Positions 1 through 5,280 of a stretch of DNA of 37,329 nucleotides are shown here, piece by piece. The position numbers and the translations under genes were made by a program. The notes below the pieces were generated by a model. The model was given only the letters and a program-made list of their open reading frames with translations, ran no database searches and was not told the origin of the DNA. The DNA comes from a virus. Where the stretch lies: IMG/VR virus record IMGVR_UViG_3300049893_000209, positions 1-37,329 of that record; one strand, 5' to 3'. Numbering within the stretch: the first letter of the stretch is position 1; every line of letters starts with the position of its first letter.

Positions 1-70
1 GTGTTAGACCGCCGAGGTCTGATAGTGCGGTATTGACCGCCTCCTCTAGTGCTTTGTCGTATAGATTCAC
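1..70 (-). CDS. hypothetical protein, N-terminus only (cut by window edge)
   Basis: A GTG codon at 70-68 begins an open frame of 23 codons that runs off the left edge (MNLYDKALEEAVNTALS...). The start is chosen because a GGAGG-type ribosome site lies just upstream, inside the end of the preceding gene, whose TAA stop is one base away. It is the last visible member of the leftward microgene operon. Nothing about function can be said from this fragment. Confidence 0.5.
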   Translation of the reverse strand, partial: MNLYDKALEEAVNTALSDLGGLT

Positions 71-71
71 T

Positions 72-203
72 TTACTTTCCTCCCTTGATTTCGGTAAAGA
101 TTCTCTCCACCGCGTCGTCTAGTTCTCTCTTTAGTTCATCTACCAATTCAGCAGACCACCCTTCTACCATTTGCTCACTTATTGTTGCACTCCAGATTTT
201 CAT
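72..203 (-). CDS. small acidic hypothetical protein (43 aa)
   Basis: The frame runs from ATG at 203-201 to TAA at 74-72. The protein begins MKIWSATISEQMVEGW and has a helix-prone acidic middle with alternating D/E and K/R (about residues 20-41). Its ATG overlaps the TGA of the preceding membrane-protein gene (ATGA), and AAGG lies just upstream, so translational coupling is likely. I do not recognise a family. Tight packing and a ribosome site are the main evidence that it is real. Confidence 0.6.
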   Translation of the reverse strand: MKIWSATISEQMVEGWSAELVDELKRELDDAVERIFTEIKGGK

Positions 204-352
204 TTGCCCTTCTCCTTTTCTATTCCGTAGCATTTATTTACATTATCCAAGCACCAGTGATCGCCCACCCACCATAGGCGGGTAGATACTAGATAGATAA
301 GCACCGCTAGGGCTATGCCTAGCACGATCTTTCCTCTCCTTGTTAGCTTCAT
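200..352 (-). CDS. small single-pass membrane protein (50 aa)
   Basis: Starting at ATG 352-350, the protein has a basic N-terminus (MKLTRRGK), one strongly hydrophobic segment at about residues 9-28, and a short tail with two Cys residues. The positive-inside rule would place the Cys-containing tail outside the membrane. The frame stays open upstream to an ATG at 448, but that extension reads across the zinc-finger gene at 352-456. The inner ATG has AAAGGA upstream and overlaps the previous stop (TAATG). A phage membrane microprotein of this form could act on envelope functions or superinfection, but no family match is claimed. Confidence 0.65.
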   Translation of the reverse strand: MKLTRRGKIVLGIALAVLIYLVSTRLWWVGDHWCLDNVNKCYGIEKEKGK

Positions 353-456
353 TAGATTATGTCCTTTCCTTCTCTTATACATTGACGGCAGACATAATAA
401 CCGCCGTCGGTTAGTATGTAATCGGCTTCCTCTTGGCATACCCAGCACTCGTTCAT
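352..456 (-). CDS. zinc-binding microprotein (34 aa, two CxxC pairs)
   Basis: This 34-residue protein has CWVC near its N-terminus and CRQC about 19 residues later, the spacing of a small zinc ribbon or knuckle. AGGAGA precedes the ATG at 456-454. The ATG overlaps the stop of the upstream gene (ATGA), and its own TAA overlaps the next ATG (TAATG). Proteins this small that fold around one zinc usually bind a nucleic acid or another protein. The partner is unknown. Confidence 0.6.
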   Translation of the reverse strand: MNECWVCQEEADYILTDGGYYVCRQCIREGKDII

Positions 457-596
457 ACTCTCTCCTTCTCGTTGATTAGTCCTGCCCTGATCTCGTGAAG
501 CGCGTCTAGTAAATACTTTACTTCCGCCCTTTCCTCTCCCGCTTCATAGCCGTCTATTGCTTCCTCGCATAATACGATTATGTCCTCTCTAGTCAC
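453..596 (-). CDS. small acidic hypothetical protein (47 aa, GTG start)
   Basis: The frame runs from GTG 596-594 to TGA 455-453. The protein (MTREDIIVLCEEAIDGYEAG...) is rich in Glu/Asp and Leu/Ile and looks helical throughout. GTG overlaps the preceding TGA (GTGA), with AGAGG upstream as part of the repeated junction module of this operon. No family is recognised. Confidence 0.6.
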   Translation of the reverse strand: MTREDIIVLCEEAIDGYEAGEERAEVKYLLDALHEIRAGLINEKERV

Positions 597-763
597 GCGC
601 TCGCCCTCTCGTTCTCCTTGTAATAATCGGCTAAGACTTTCTCCATAGCCGAGGCGTAGCCCTCTCTTGATTCTGCCGTGAGAGTTTCATTTATAGATTC
701 AAGCTCTAGGCGATACCTTAGAGCTTCATAAGTGATCGCTAGCTCTTGCCTTGTTAGCTTCAC
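593..763 (-). CDS. small helical hypothetical protein (56 aa, GTG start)
   Basis: Translation from GTG 763-761 gives MKLTRQELAITYEALRY..., an amphipathic, charge-rich helical protein that ends ...NERASA. GAGGAAG lies upstream and GTG overlaps the preceding TGA. A longer frame to 883 exists but would read through the gene at 760-900 in another frame, so the inner start is preferred. It could be a small coiled-coil adaptor. Function unknown. Confidence 0.6.
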   Translation of the reverse strand: MKLTRQELAITYEALRYRLELESINETLTAESREGYASAMEKVLADYYKENERASA

Positions 764-900
764 GCGCTCACTTCCTCTCTTACTATTACATCGTCGTAGC
801 CAGAATCTATCCACGCACCAGCTAATCTTTCCGCGTCTTTCCGATTTAGATAGTAGGCGTTTATCTCTACACCGCCCACCCATACGCTAAAGGTATTCAC
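760..900 (-). CDS. small hypothetical protein (46 aa, GTG start)
   Basis: The frame is GTG 900-898 to TGA 762-760. The protein (MNTFSVWVGGVEINAYYLN...) has a predicted beta-hairpin start followed by an Ala/Asp/Glu helix (RKDAERLAGAWIDSG) and a short strand. This strand-helix-strand pattern also occurs in small phage proteins of actinobacteriophages. It uses the shared junction module (AGAGG, then AGCGC, then GTGA) at its start and again at its stop. Confidence 0.6.
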   Translation of the reverse strand: MNTFSVWVGGVEINAYYLNRKDAERLAGAWIDSGYDDVIVREEVSA

Positions 901-1061
901 GCGCTCGCCCCCTCTAGCTTTTTAGCTCCCTCTAGATCGCCATTAGATCGCAGGAAGCTGGCGCAACACTCCACGCAAACGCCATTGTAAAAGGCGAGGA
1001 AAGTAAGCCCGCCCACGCGGTATTTTGCGGGATTCTTTCCGCATTTATCGCATAGCTTCAT
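897..1061 (-). CDS. zinc-finger microprotein (54 aa)
   Basis: From ATG 1061-1059, the protein starts MKLCDKCGKNPAKYRVGG and has a second Cys cluster (CVECC) about 22 residues later, giving a CxxC...CxxC zinc ribbon. A lysine/glutamate tail follows. Its ATG overlaps the TAA of the 101-aa gene, and its stop is fused to the GTG of the next gene. It is one of three zinc microproteins in this leftward block. A nucleic-acid or host-protein target is likely but unproven. Confidence 0.65.
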   Translation of the reverse strand: MKLCDKCGKNPAKYRVGGLTFLAFYNGVCVECCASFLRSNGDLEGAKKLEGASA

Positions 1062-1366
1062 TATTCGCCCGCTTCCGCGTTTAGTATGCTCACGATAAAG
1101 TCGTAAGCGTCTGATCCAATAGTGGCGTATTCTTTTAGCGCGTCGCCTAAGTAATCTAGCTCTAAGTAGCCTAATAGTGGCTCGCTTAGGTTATAGAGTG
1201 GCTCGCCGTATTCCTCCGCCGTGTATCCGATTAGATCAATTAGCAGGGTGAAAGGTGTCCGCCCTGCGGGGTAATTAGTGCTCCAATTATAGAGAGCTAC
1301 GATCTCGGGGAATCTGCTCTCTCCCTGCTCTAGCACCTGCTCTAGTGTTAGCTCTTGTGTATCCAT
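1061..1366 (-). CDS. acidic hypothetical protein (101 aa)
   Basis: This is the longest gene of the leftward cluster (ATG 1366-1364, AAAAGG upstream). The protein is strongly acidic, rich in Glu, Asp, Leu and Tyr, with hardly any Lys and few Arg. The profile resembles DNA-mimic or anti-restriction/inhibitor proteins, but that is only a compositional analogy. An 89-base gap holding a perfect hairpin separates it from the preceding gene. No conserved motif is recognised. Confidence 0.7.
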   Translation of the reverse strand: MDTQELTLEQVLEQGESRFPEIVALYNWSTNYPAGRTPFTLLIDLIGYTAEEYGEPLYNLSEPLLGYLELDYLGDALKEYATIGSDAYDFIVSILNAEAGE

Positions 1367-1417
1367 TACCTTTTACCTTTTCTCTAGTTAGCTACCTCTT
1401 GTTAGGTGAGCTACCTC

Positions 1418-1443
1418 CCGCTAGGGTAGCGATCCCCTAGCGG
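1418..1443. terminator. perfect 9-bp stem-loop in the only gap of the microgene operon
   Basis: CCGCTAGGG (1418-1426) pairs perfectly with CCCTAGCGG (1435-1443) across an 8-base loop. It lies between the stop of the gene at 1456 and the start at 1366. There is no U-tract on either side, so it may be an attenuator, an RNA-processing site or an operator rather than a simple intrinsic terminator. A GAGGTAGCT motif occurs twice just beside it on the minus strand. Confidence 0.45.
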
Positions 1444-1455
1444 AAAGTAAAGCAC

Positions 1456-1644
1456 CTACGCCCACGATCTGCGAAAGATTCCTAACCCTCCCTCTTCCCT
1501 AATCGTCTCCCGCGCTTTCCTTAGCGCGTCTCTTTTGCTATACCATAGGAAAGAGGAGCTACCTAAGTATTCCTCGCCCTGCCACGCTGTTATCTCCCAC
1601 ATACCGCCCCGCCAATAGGCGTTTAGACTTACTCTCTCGCTCAC
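1456..1644 (-). CDS. small hypothetical protein (62 aa, GTG start)
   Basis: GTG 1644-1642 begins MSERVSLNAYWRGGMWEITAW... and the frame ends 11 bases before the hairpin (whose 3' edge is at 1443). The first half has alternating aromatic/hydrophobic residues that suggest a beta-sheet. The second half is a basic helix (SKRDALRKARETIREEGG). This compact beta-alpha layout could bind nucleic acid. The start uses the shared AGAGG...AGCGCGTGA junction. Confidence 0.6.
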   Translation of the reverse strand: MSERVSLNAYWRGGMWEITAWQGEEYLGSSSFLWYSKRDALRKARETIREEGGLGIFRRSWA

Positions 1645-1796
1645 GCGCTTATCCTCTCTCTAGGTGTTAGGTAAATCTCCTGCCGTTTATACTCTCTCAC
1701 TAGGGCGTTTAGGCGGGTATCGCTTAGGGTTGCTACCGCCCACGCTACGCCCTCTTTATCCAATAACTCATACTCTCTCGCGGGTTGCTTAGGCAT
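1641..1796 (-). CDS. small hypothetical protein (51 aa)
   Basis: ATG 1796-1794 overlaps the previous TAA (TAATG). The product (MPKQPAREYELLDKEGVAWA...) is mixed-charge, with a likely helix around TRLNALVREYKRQE, and ends in ISA, as dictated by the shared stop/start 9-mer. No family is recognised. Support comes from operon packing and continuity of the frame. Confidence 0.55.
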   Translation of the reverse strand: MPKQPAREYELLDKEGVAWAVATLSDTRLNALVREYKRQEIYLTPRERISA

Positions 1797-2002
1797 TAGA
1801 TCGCCCTCCCTAAGTGATCGAATCGGTAGCGCATAGGCGCGCCCTCGCAGGGGATAGTCTCGAATCTATTCACGACGCCAGCTATGGGATAAACCAAAAT
1901 CTCACAATTACCATTAGCGAATCTTTCATAGGTGTAATCGTAATAGTGGTAGCCCTCTTGAATCCTGGCGATAGTTTTATCTTTATCGGCAAAACTAGGC
2001 AT
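1796..2002 (-). CDS. small hypothetical protein (68 aa)
   Basis: The start at ATG 2002-2000 is chosen because AGGGGG lies 7 bases upstream and the ATG overlaps the preceding TAA. An in-frame extension to 2047 would cover the zinc-finger gene in another frame. The product (MPSFADKDKTIARIQEGYHYY...) is rich in Tyr and Phe and looks mostly beta, with one Cys in NGNC and one in IPC. Function unknown. Confidence 0.6.
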   Translation of the reverse strand: MPSFADKDKTIARIQEGYHYYDYTYERFANGNCEILVYPIAGVVNRFETIPCEGAPMRYRFDHLGRAI

Positions 2003-2163
2003 TACTTGCCCCCTTGCGCGATATGGGCTAACAGTTGCGCGTCGCACTTAGCGCGAAAGCAACTATCGCATAGGCGATAGGTAGGTGATTCACTATGATA
2101 TCCCTTGCCCTGCCCGCACTTATCACAAGGGCGGATATATGAGGGAGCTTTATATCTCTTCAC
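2002..2163 (-). CDS. zinc-finger microprotein (53 aa, GTG start), first gene of leftward operon
   Basis: GTG 2163-2161 has AAAGGA about six bases upstream. The protein has CDKCG at residues 13-17 and CDSCFRAKC at residues 32-40, a clear four-Cys (plus one) zinc finger with Arg/Lys around it. As the first gene of the leftward block it is placed to be made earliest, perhaps as a DNA-binding regulator. That role is inferred from position and motif only. Confidence 0.65.
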   Translation of the reverse strand: MKRYKAPSYIRPCDKCGQGKGYHSESPTYRLCDSCFRAKCDAQLLAHIAQGGK

Positions 2164-2267
2164 TTTTTATCCTTTCACCGCCAGCTCGATCGTCTAGCGA
2201 TAGGCGCACGATAACATAATTCATAGGTGCGTCTCCCCTAGTTATGCTTAGAGCTTGATTACGATTA

Positions 2268-2310
2268 GATAACAAAGTTATCCACAGGCTAGCGGGTAAT
2301 CTGTGGATAA
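2268..2310. promoter_or_regulatory. inverted pair of consensus DnaA boxes
   Basis: TTATCCACAG at 2278-2287 and CTGTGGATAA at 2301-2310 form a perfect 10-base inverted repeat with a 13-base spacer. Each arm contains the bacterial DnaA box TTATCCACA. A second dyad, GATAAC (2268-2273) / GTTATC (2277-2282), overlaps the left arm. Host DnaA could bind here to start phage replication or to control the flanking divergent operons. Confidence 0.7.
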
Positions 2311-2620
2311 GTTAGAGCTGAGATCGGCGGGCGCAATAAATCGGCGGGAGATAGCTAGGTGCTAAGAGCTATCCAATAGCGGGCGCGATTATTGTTTAGG
2401 GCGAATCGGGAGACTATTAGAATCGGGGGAGAATCTGCCGTGGTGGCTATCGCCCCGCTCATCTACCCTCACCGATTCCAATATCCACGCAACCTCTAGG
2501 GATACGGGAAGCACCACGCCCGAATAGGGTGACCCCAGGTTGCTAAATGCGAGGGCGAGGGTAGTGATAGTCCCCAACAAAATATTTCGACTAACTCACT
2601 ACTGTCCTATATGTCCGATT

Positions 2621-2629
2621 TGATATACT
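2621..2629 (+). promoter_or_regulatory. putative extended -10 promoter
   Basis: TGATATACT matches an extended -10 element (TGN followed by TATACT) in an AT-rich stretch upstream of the terminase operon. No good -35 hexamer is visible 17 bases upstream. The same TATACTAT core, also preceded by TG-N, occurs at 30150-30160 in the other control region. Confidence 0.35.
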
Positions 2630-2717
2630 ATATCTGTGACGTTGGTAACAAAAACAAAGATTTTTTCTGTAAAAACGGGAAATGGCTTATTTTTTCTGCC
2701 TTAGTACAGTATAGGGA

Positions 2718-2870
2718 GCAAATGCGAGCGCCCCTTAGCATTTGCGACCAGAGGCGCCTATGGCGCCTACAGTGGGCGCTTTAAGCGCCCCTAGTTATAG
2801 TAACCGACTTACCCCTCGGCTCCTGTGGTCGCCTCGGGCGCTCAAGCCCGAGTGTGGTGGTTCCCACCAC
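2718..2870. other. run of five stem-loops upstream of the terminase gene
   Basis: Perfect stems follow one another: GCAAATGC/GCATTTGC (2718-2745, 12-base loop), AGGCGCC/GGCGCCT (2752-2768, 3-base loop), GGGCGCTT/AAGCGCCC (2774-2790, 1-base centre), CTCGGGC/GCCCGAG (2833-2852) and GTGGTGG/CCACCAC (2854-2870, loop TTC). They could form a structured leader RNA, a packaging recognition site or a terminator array. None has a U-tract. Confidence 0.6.
2817..2842 (+). repeat. dispersed control-region repeat, copy 1
   Basis: CGGCTCC, CTGTGGTC and GTCGCCTCGG followed by CGCT occur here in the same order as at 30201-30233. The two copies differ by small insertions of 3-4 bases. A nearby 9-mer GGCGCCTAC (2762-2770) also recurs at 30269-30277. 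Confidence 0.6.
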
Positions 2871-2923
2871 TTTTAGTGGGGTGAGGTCTATCTATCCGCT
2901 GGTAGATCCAATTCCTCCTCCCG

Positions 2924-4822
2924 ATGAATAAAAAAGGATTACGCCCCTTGCCACAAAACTTAAAAAACATTGAACGGGCTGATAAGGCTAAACAGATTAT
3001 CCTCCAGCTCGTTGCCCAAGGGGAGACTATTGAGGAAGCCTGCAAGGCTGCAGGCAAATCAGTTAAGACCTATGAGTATTACCGCCGATCAGATCCTTCC
3101 TTCAAGAACTTACTCGACAGAACTAGGCTAGGGTCTCTAGAGAAGAATTTTACGGAAGCCTCAGCTAGGGACTTAGACTTTGTCACCTGGCGAAAGAAGT
3201 ATCTCCACCAGGAGACCTTCGGTCATCAGAAGAATCTGATAGATGTAATCGAAGGACGCGACCCGTCCTGGTTCCATCCGTCGATGAAGTTTGAACGCGG
3301 CTTGGCTGAAAACCGCATCCTTCTAAACATCCCACCTAACCACGCAAAGTCCATCACGGTAACCGTTGACTATGTCACCTACAAGATTGTTAATAACCCG
3401 AACTTTAGAGTTCTGATAGTTTCTCAAACTCAGCGCCTCGCTGCAGACTTTCTTTACGCTATCAAGCAACGTCTGACTCACCCGATGTATGAAGAACTCC
3501 AGCAGGCCTATGCTGCAGGTATCGGGTTTAATACCAAGACCGCTTCCTGGCAACAGACCAGAGTCACCTTCGGTGAGGAACTACGCGAGTCTAGTGAGAA
3601 GGACCCGAACCTAGAGGCTGTAGGTATTGGTGGTCAGATTTACGGTAAGCGTGCAGATATGATTATCATAGATGACGCAGTTACGCTGTCTAACGCCAAT
3701 GACTTTGAAAAGCAGATTAAGTGGCTACAGCAGGACGTTAGGTCCCGTCTTAACCCTACCGGTAAACTTATTGTAGTAGGAACCCGAGTAGCCTCAGTAG
3801 ATTTATATAAAGAACTTCGTAACCCCGATAGATACCCAGGCGGCGTTGTCCCTTGGACATATCTAGCAATGCCAGCACTTCTCGAAACCCACGAAGATCC
3901 AGAAAAGTGGGTTACACTCTGGCCCTACTCAGACCAACCGTTCGATGGGCAGACAGATGAGCATAAGACTGAAGAAGGTTTATACCCCCGCTGGAATGGA
4001 AAGCACCTTTTCGCGGAGCGACAAGCGATGGATGCGTCCACTTGGGCGCTTATCTATCAGCAGCAAGATATTTCAGATGACGCCATCTTTGACCCGATTT
4101 GCGTTAAAGGCAGCATTGACGGAATGCGGAAGGCGGGTCGCTTATCTCCAGGATTTCCTGGACATCCTCGTGACCTCAATGGCTTTAGCTTTATCTGTGG
4201 CCTCGATCCTGCAATGGTCGGTGACACTGCCGCTATCTGTTATGCTATTGATCGCGTTAGCCATAAGAGATATATCGTGGATGCTATCAAGATTACGCGT
4301 CCGACACCTGCTCAGATTAGACAACTTATCACTGACTGGACTAACGTCTATGCCCCGTCTGAATGGATAGTTGAGCGAAACGCTTTCCAGTCCTTCTTGA
4401 CGCAAGATGAAGGCATTAGAAACTTCCTAGCATCTAAAGGTACAGTTCTTAGAGAACACCATACCGGTAATAACAAATGGGATGCAGGTTTCGGTGTGGC
4501 TTCTATGTCCACATTGTTTGGAACTAAACAGCAAGATGGAAAGCATCATAGAGATAATTTGATTCATCTTCCATCAGACCAGACAGAAAATATCAAGAGT
4601 CTTATCGAGCAACTTATCACTTGGTCTCCAACGACCAAAGGTAAGACCGATATGGTTATGGCACTTTGGTTCTGTGAAATCAGAGCAAGAGAAATGCTAA
4701 ACGTAGGACTCAATCAGAAGACCCATATGAGAAATCCGTTCTTGAATCATAATGAGAGACGGCGACAAATCGTAGTAAACATCGACGAATTACTGCAAGA
4801 CAAAGAGAGGCAGTTCATCTAA
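2924..4822 (+). CDS. terL: terminase large subunit (packaging ATPase/nuclease)
   Basis: This is the DNA-packaging motor. It pumps phage DNA into the prohead through the portal using ATP and cuts concatemers with a C-terminal RNase H-like nuclease. An N-terminal helix-turn-helix-like segment (about residues 24-60) resembles DNA-binding small-terminase domains. The ATPase follows, with a Walker A-like PPNHAKS at about 136-143, which lacks the usual Gly before Lys, and Walker B MIIIDDAV at about 246-253. The nuclease domain starts near 422 (GLDP) with a later acidic GKTDMV near 573. At 632 residues the length is normal to long. ATG 2924 is the first possible start after an in-frame stop at 2909. 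It has no ribosome site and instead follows a pyrimidine run. No separate small terminase gene is visible nearby. Confidence 0.93.
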   Translation: MNKKGLRPLPQNLKNIERADKAKQIILQLVAQGETIEEACKAAGKSVKTYEYYRRSDPSFKNLLDRTRLGSLEKNFTEASARDLDFVTWRKKYLHQETFGHQKNLIDVIEGRDPSWFHPSMKFERGLAENRILLNIPPNHAKSITVTVDYVTYKIVNNPNFRVLIVSQTQRLAADFLYAIKQRLTHPMYEELQQAYAAGIGFNTKTASWQQTRVTFGEELRESSEKDPNLEAVGIGGQIYGKRADMIIIDDAVTLSNANDFEKQIKWLQQDVRSRLNPTGKLIVVGTRVASVDLYKELRNPDRYPGGVVPWTYLAMPALLETHEDPEKWVTLWPYSDQPFDGQTDEHKTEEGLYPRWNGKHLFAERQAMDASTWALIYQQQDISDDAIFDPICVKGSIDGMRKAGRLSPGFPGHPRDLNGFSFICGLDPAMVGDTAAICYAIDRVSHKRYIVDAIKITRPTPAQIRQLITDWTNVYAPSEWIVERNAFQSFLTQDEGIRNFLASKGTVLREHHTGNNKWDAGFGVASMSTLFGTKQQDGKHHRDNLIHLPSDQTENIKSLIEQLITWSPTTKGKTDMVMALWFCEIRAREMLNVGLNQKTHMRNPFLNHNERRRQIVVNIDELLQDKERQFI

Positions 4823-5262
4823 TGGCAAAAGGCAAATCAGAAAAAGAGCGAGTAGCAAAAGCAGTAAATAAGGCTCGTGGTATGGTTGAAAAGAAAGGCG
4901 TAAAGGATTACGGATTCTTTAGTAATGTTCGTCCTTCGGATATGAAGACAACCCGCGAGTATAAAGTACTCAAGAAGGCTGGCGCAGTAAAGGCTGAGAA
5001 GAAAAAATATCTTAGCGTTTCTTCAGAAAAGCCAATGCCAGTAAAATACAAAGTTTCTAAAGCAGACGCAGATACTTACAATCTTCTTGCTAAAAGAGCA
5101 AAAGATAAAGGCTTGAAAGGTGCTGAAGCAAGAGCCGCTATCAATAAAGTAATGAAGGGTACAGCACGTCAAGTAAAAGTAGAACGTGAACGTACAGTAA
5201 CCCGCGCTAAGGGAATCGTAAACGCCCAATCAAAGAAACGTAAAAATACAAATCTAGGTTAG
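4822..5262 (+). CDS. basic lysine-rich hypothetical protein (146 aa)
   Basis: The ATG overlaps the terminase TAA (TAATG), so the two are coupled. The protein is very rich in Lys, Ala, Arg and Glu, with no Cys or Trp, and looks helical and extended. Its place between terminase and portal and its high charge suggest a DNA- or head-associated role, such as an accessory packaging factor. A family is not recognised. Confidence 0.8.
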   Translation: MAKGKSEKERVAKAVNKARGMVEKKGVKDYGFFSNVRPSDMKTTREYKVLKKAGAVKAEKKKYLSVSSEKPMPVKYKVSKADADTYNLLAKRAKDKGLKGAEARAAINKVMKGTARQVKVERERTVTRAKGIVNAQSKKRKNTNLG

Positions 5263-5280
5263 TTTAGATAGTAGGTAAAA

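Larger units (their letters stand above)
593..1649 (-). repeat. recurring 9-bp gene-junction repeat (four exact copies)
   Basis: TCACGCGCT (minus strand AGCGCGTGA) occurs exactly at 593-601, 760-768, 897-905 and 1641-1649. Every copy is a junction where the TGA of one gene overlaps the GTG of the next. The 593 and 897 copies extend to 14 identical bases. Each copy has an AGAGG-type ribosome site a few bases further upstream on the minus strand. The unit thus combines ribosome site, stop and start. Confidence 0.8.
2164..2923. other. 760-base control region without a convincing gene
   Basis: This lies between the divergent leftward microgene operon and the rightward late operon. It holds an inverted pair of DnaA boxes (2278-2310), an AT-rich stretch with an extended -10 motif (2621-2629), T-rich tracts around 2663-2695 and a series of stem-loops (2718-2870). 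A minus-strand frame at 2389-2580 lacks a ribosome site and a normal start, so I leave it out. An origin of replication, divergent promoters or a packaging site next to the terminase gene are all plausible. Confidence 0.6.

Noticed and set aside
200-448. 82-residue version of the membrane protein
   Set aside because: The extra N-terminus reads across the zinc microprotein gene in another frame. The inner ATG with its own ribosome site is better.
1814-2080. Plus-strand frame of 88 residues
   Set aside because: Antisense to three coupled minus-strand genes with good ribosome sites.
2389-2580. Minus-strand frame of 63 residues in the control region
   Set aside because: Needs a TTG start with no ribosome site and lacks the coupled layout of the leftward genes. 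Composition is not protein-like.
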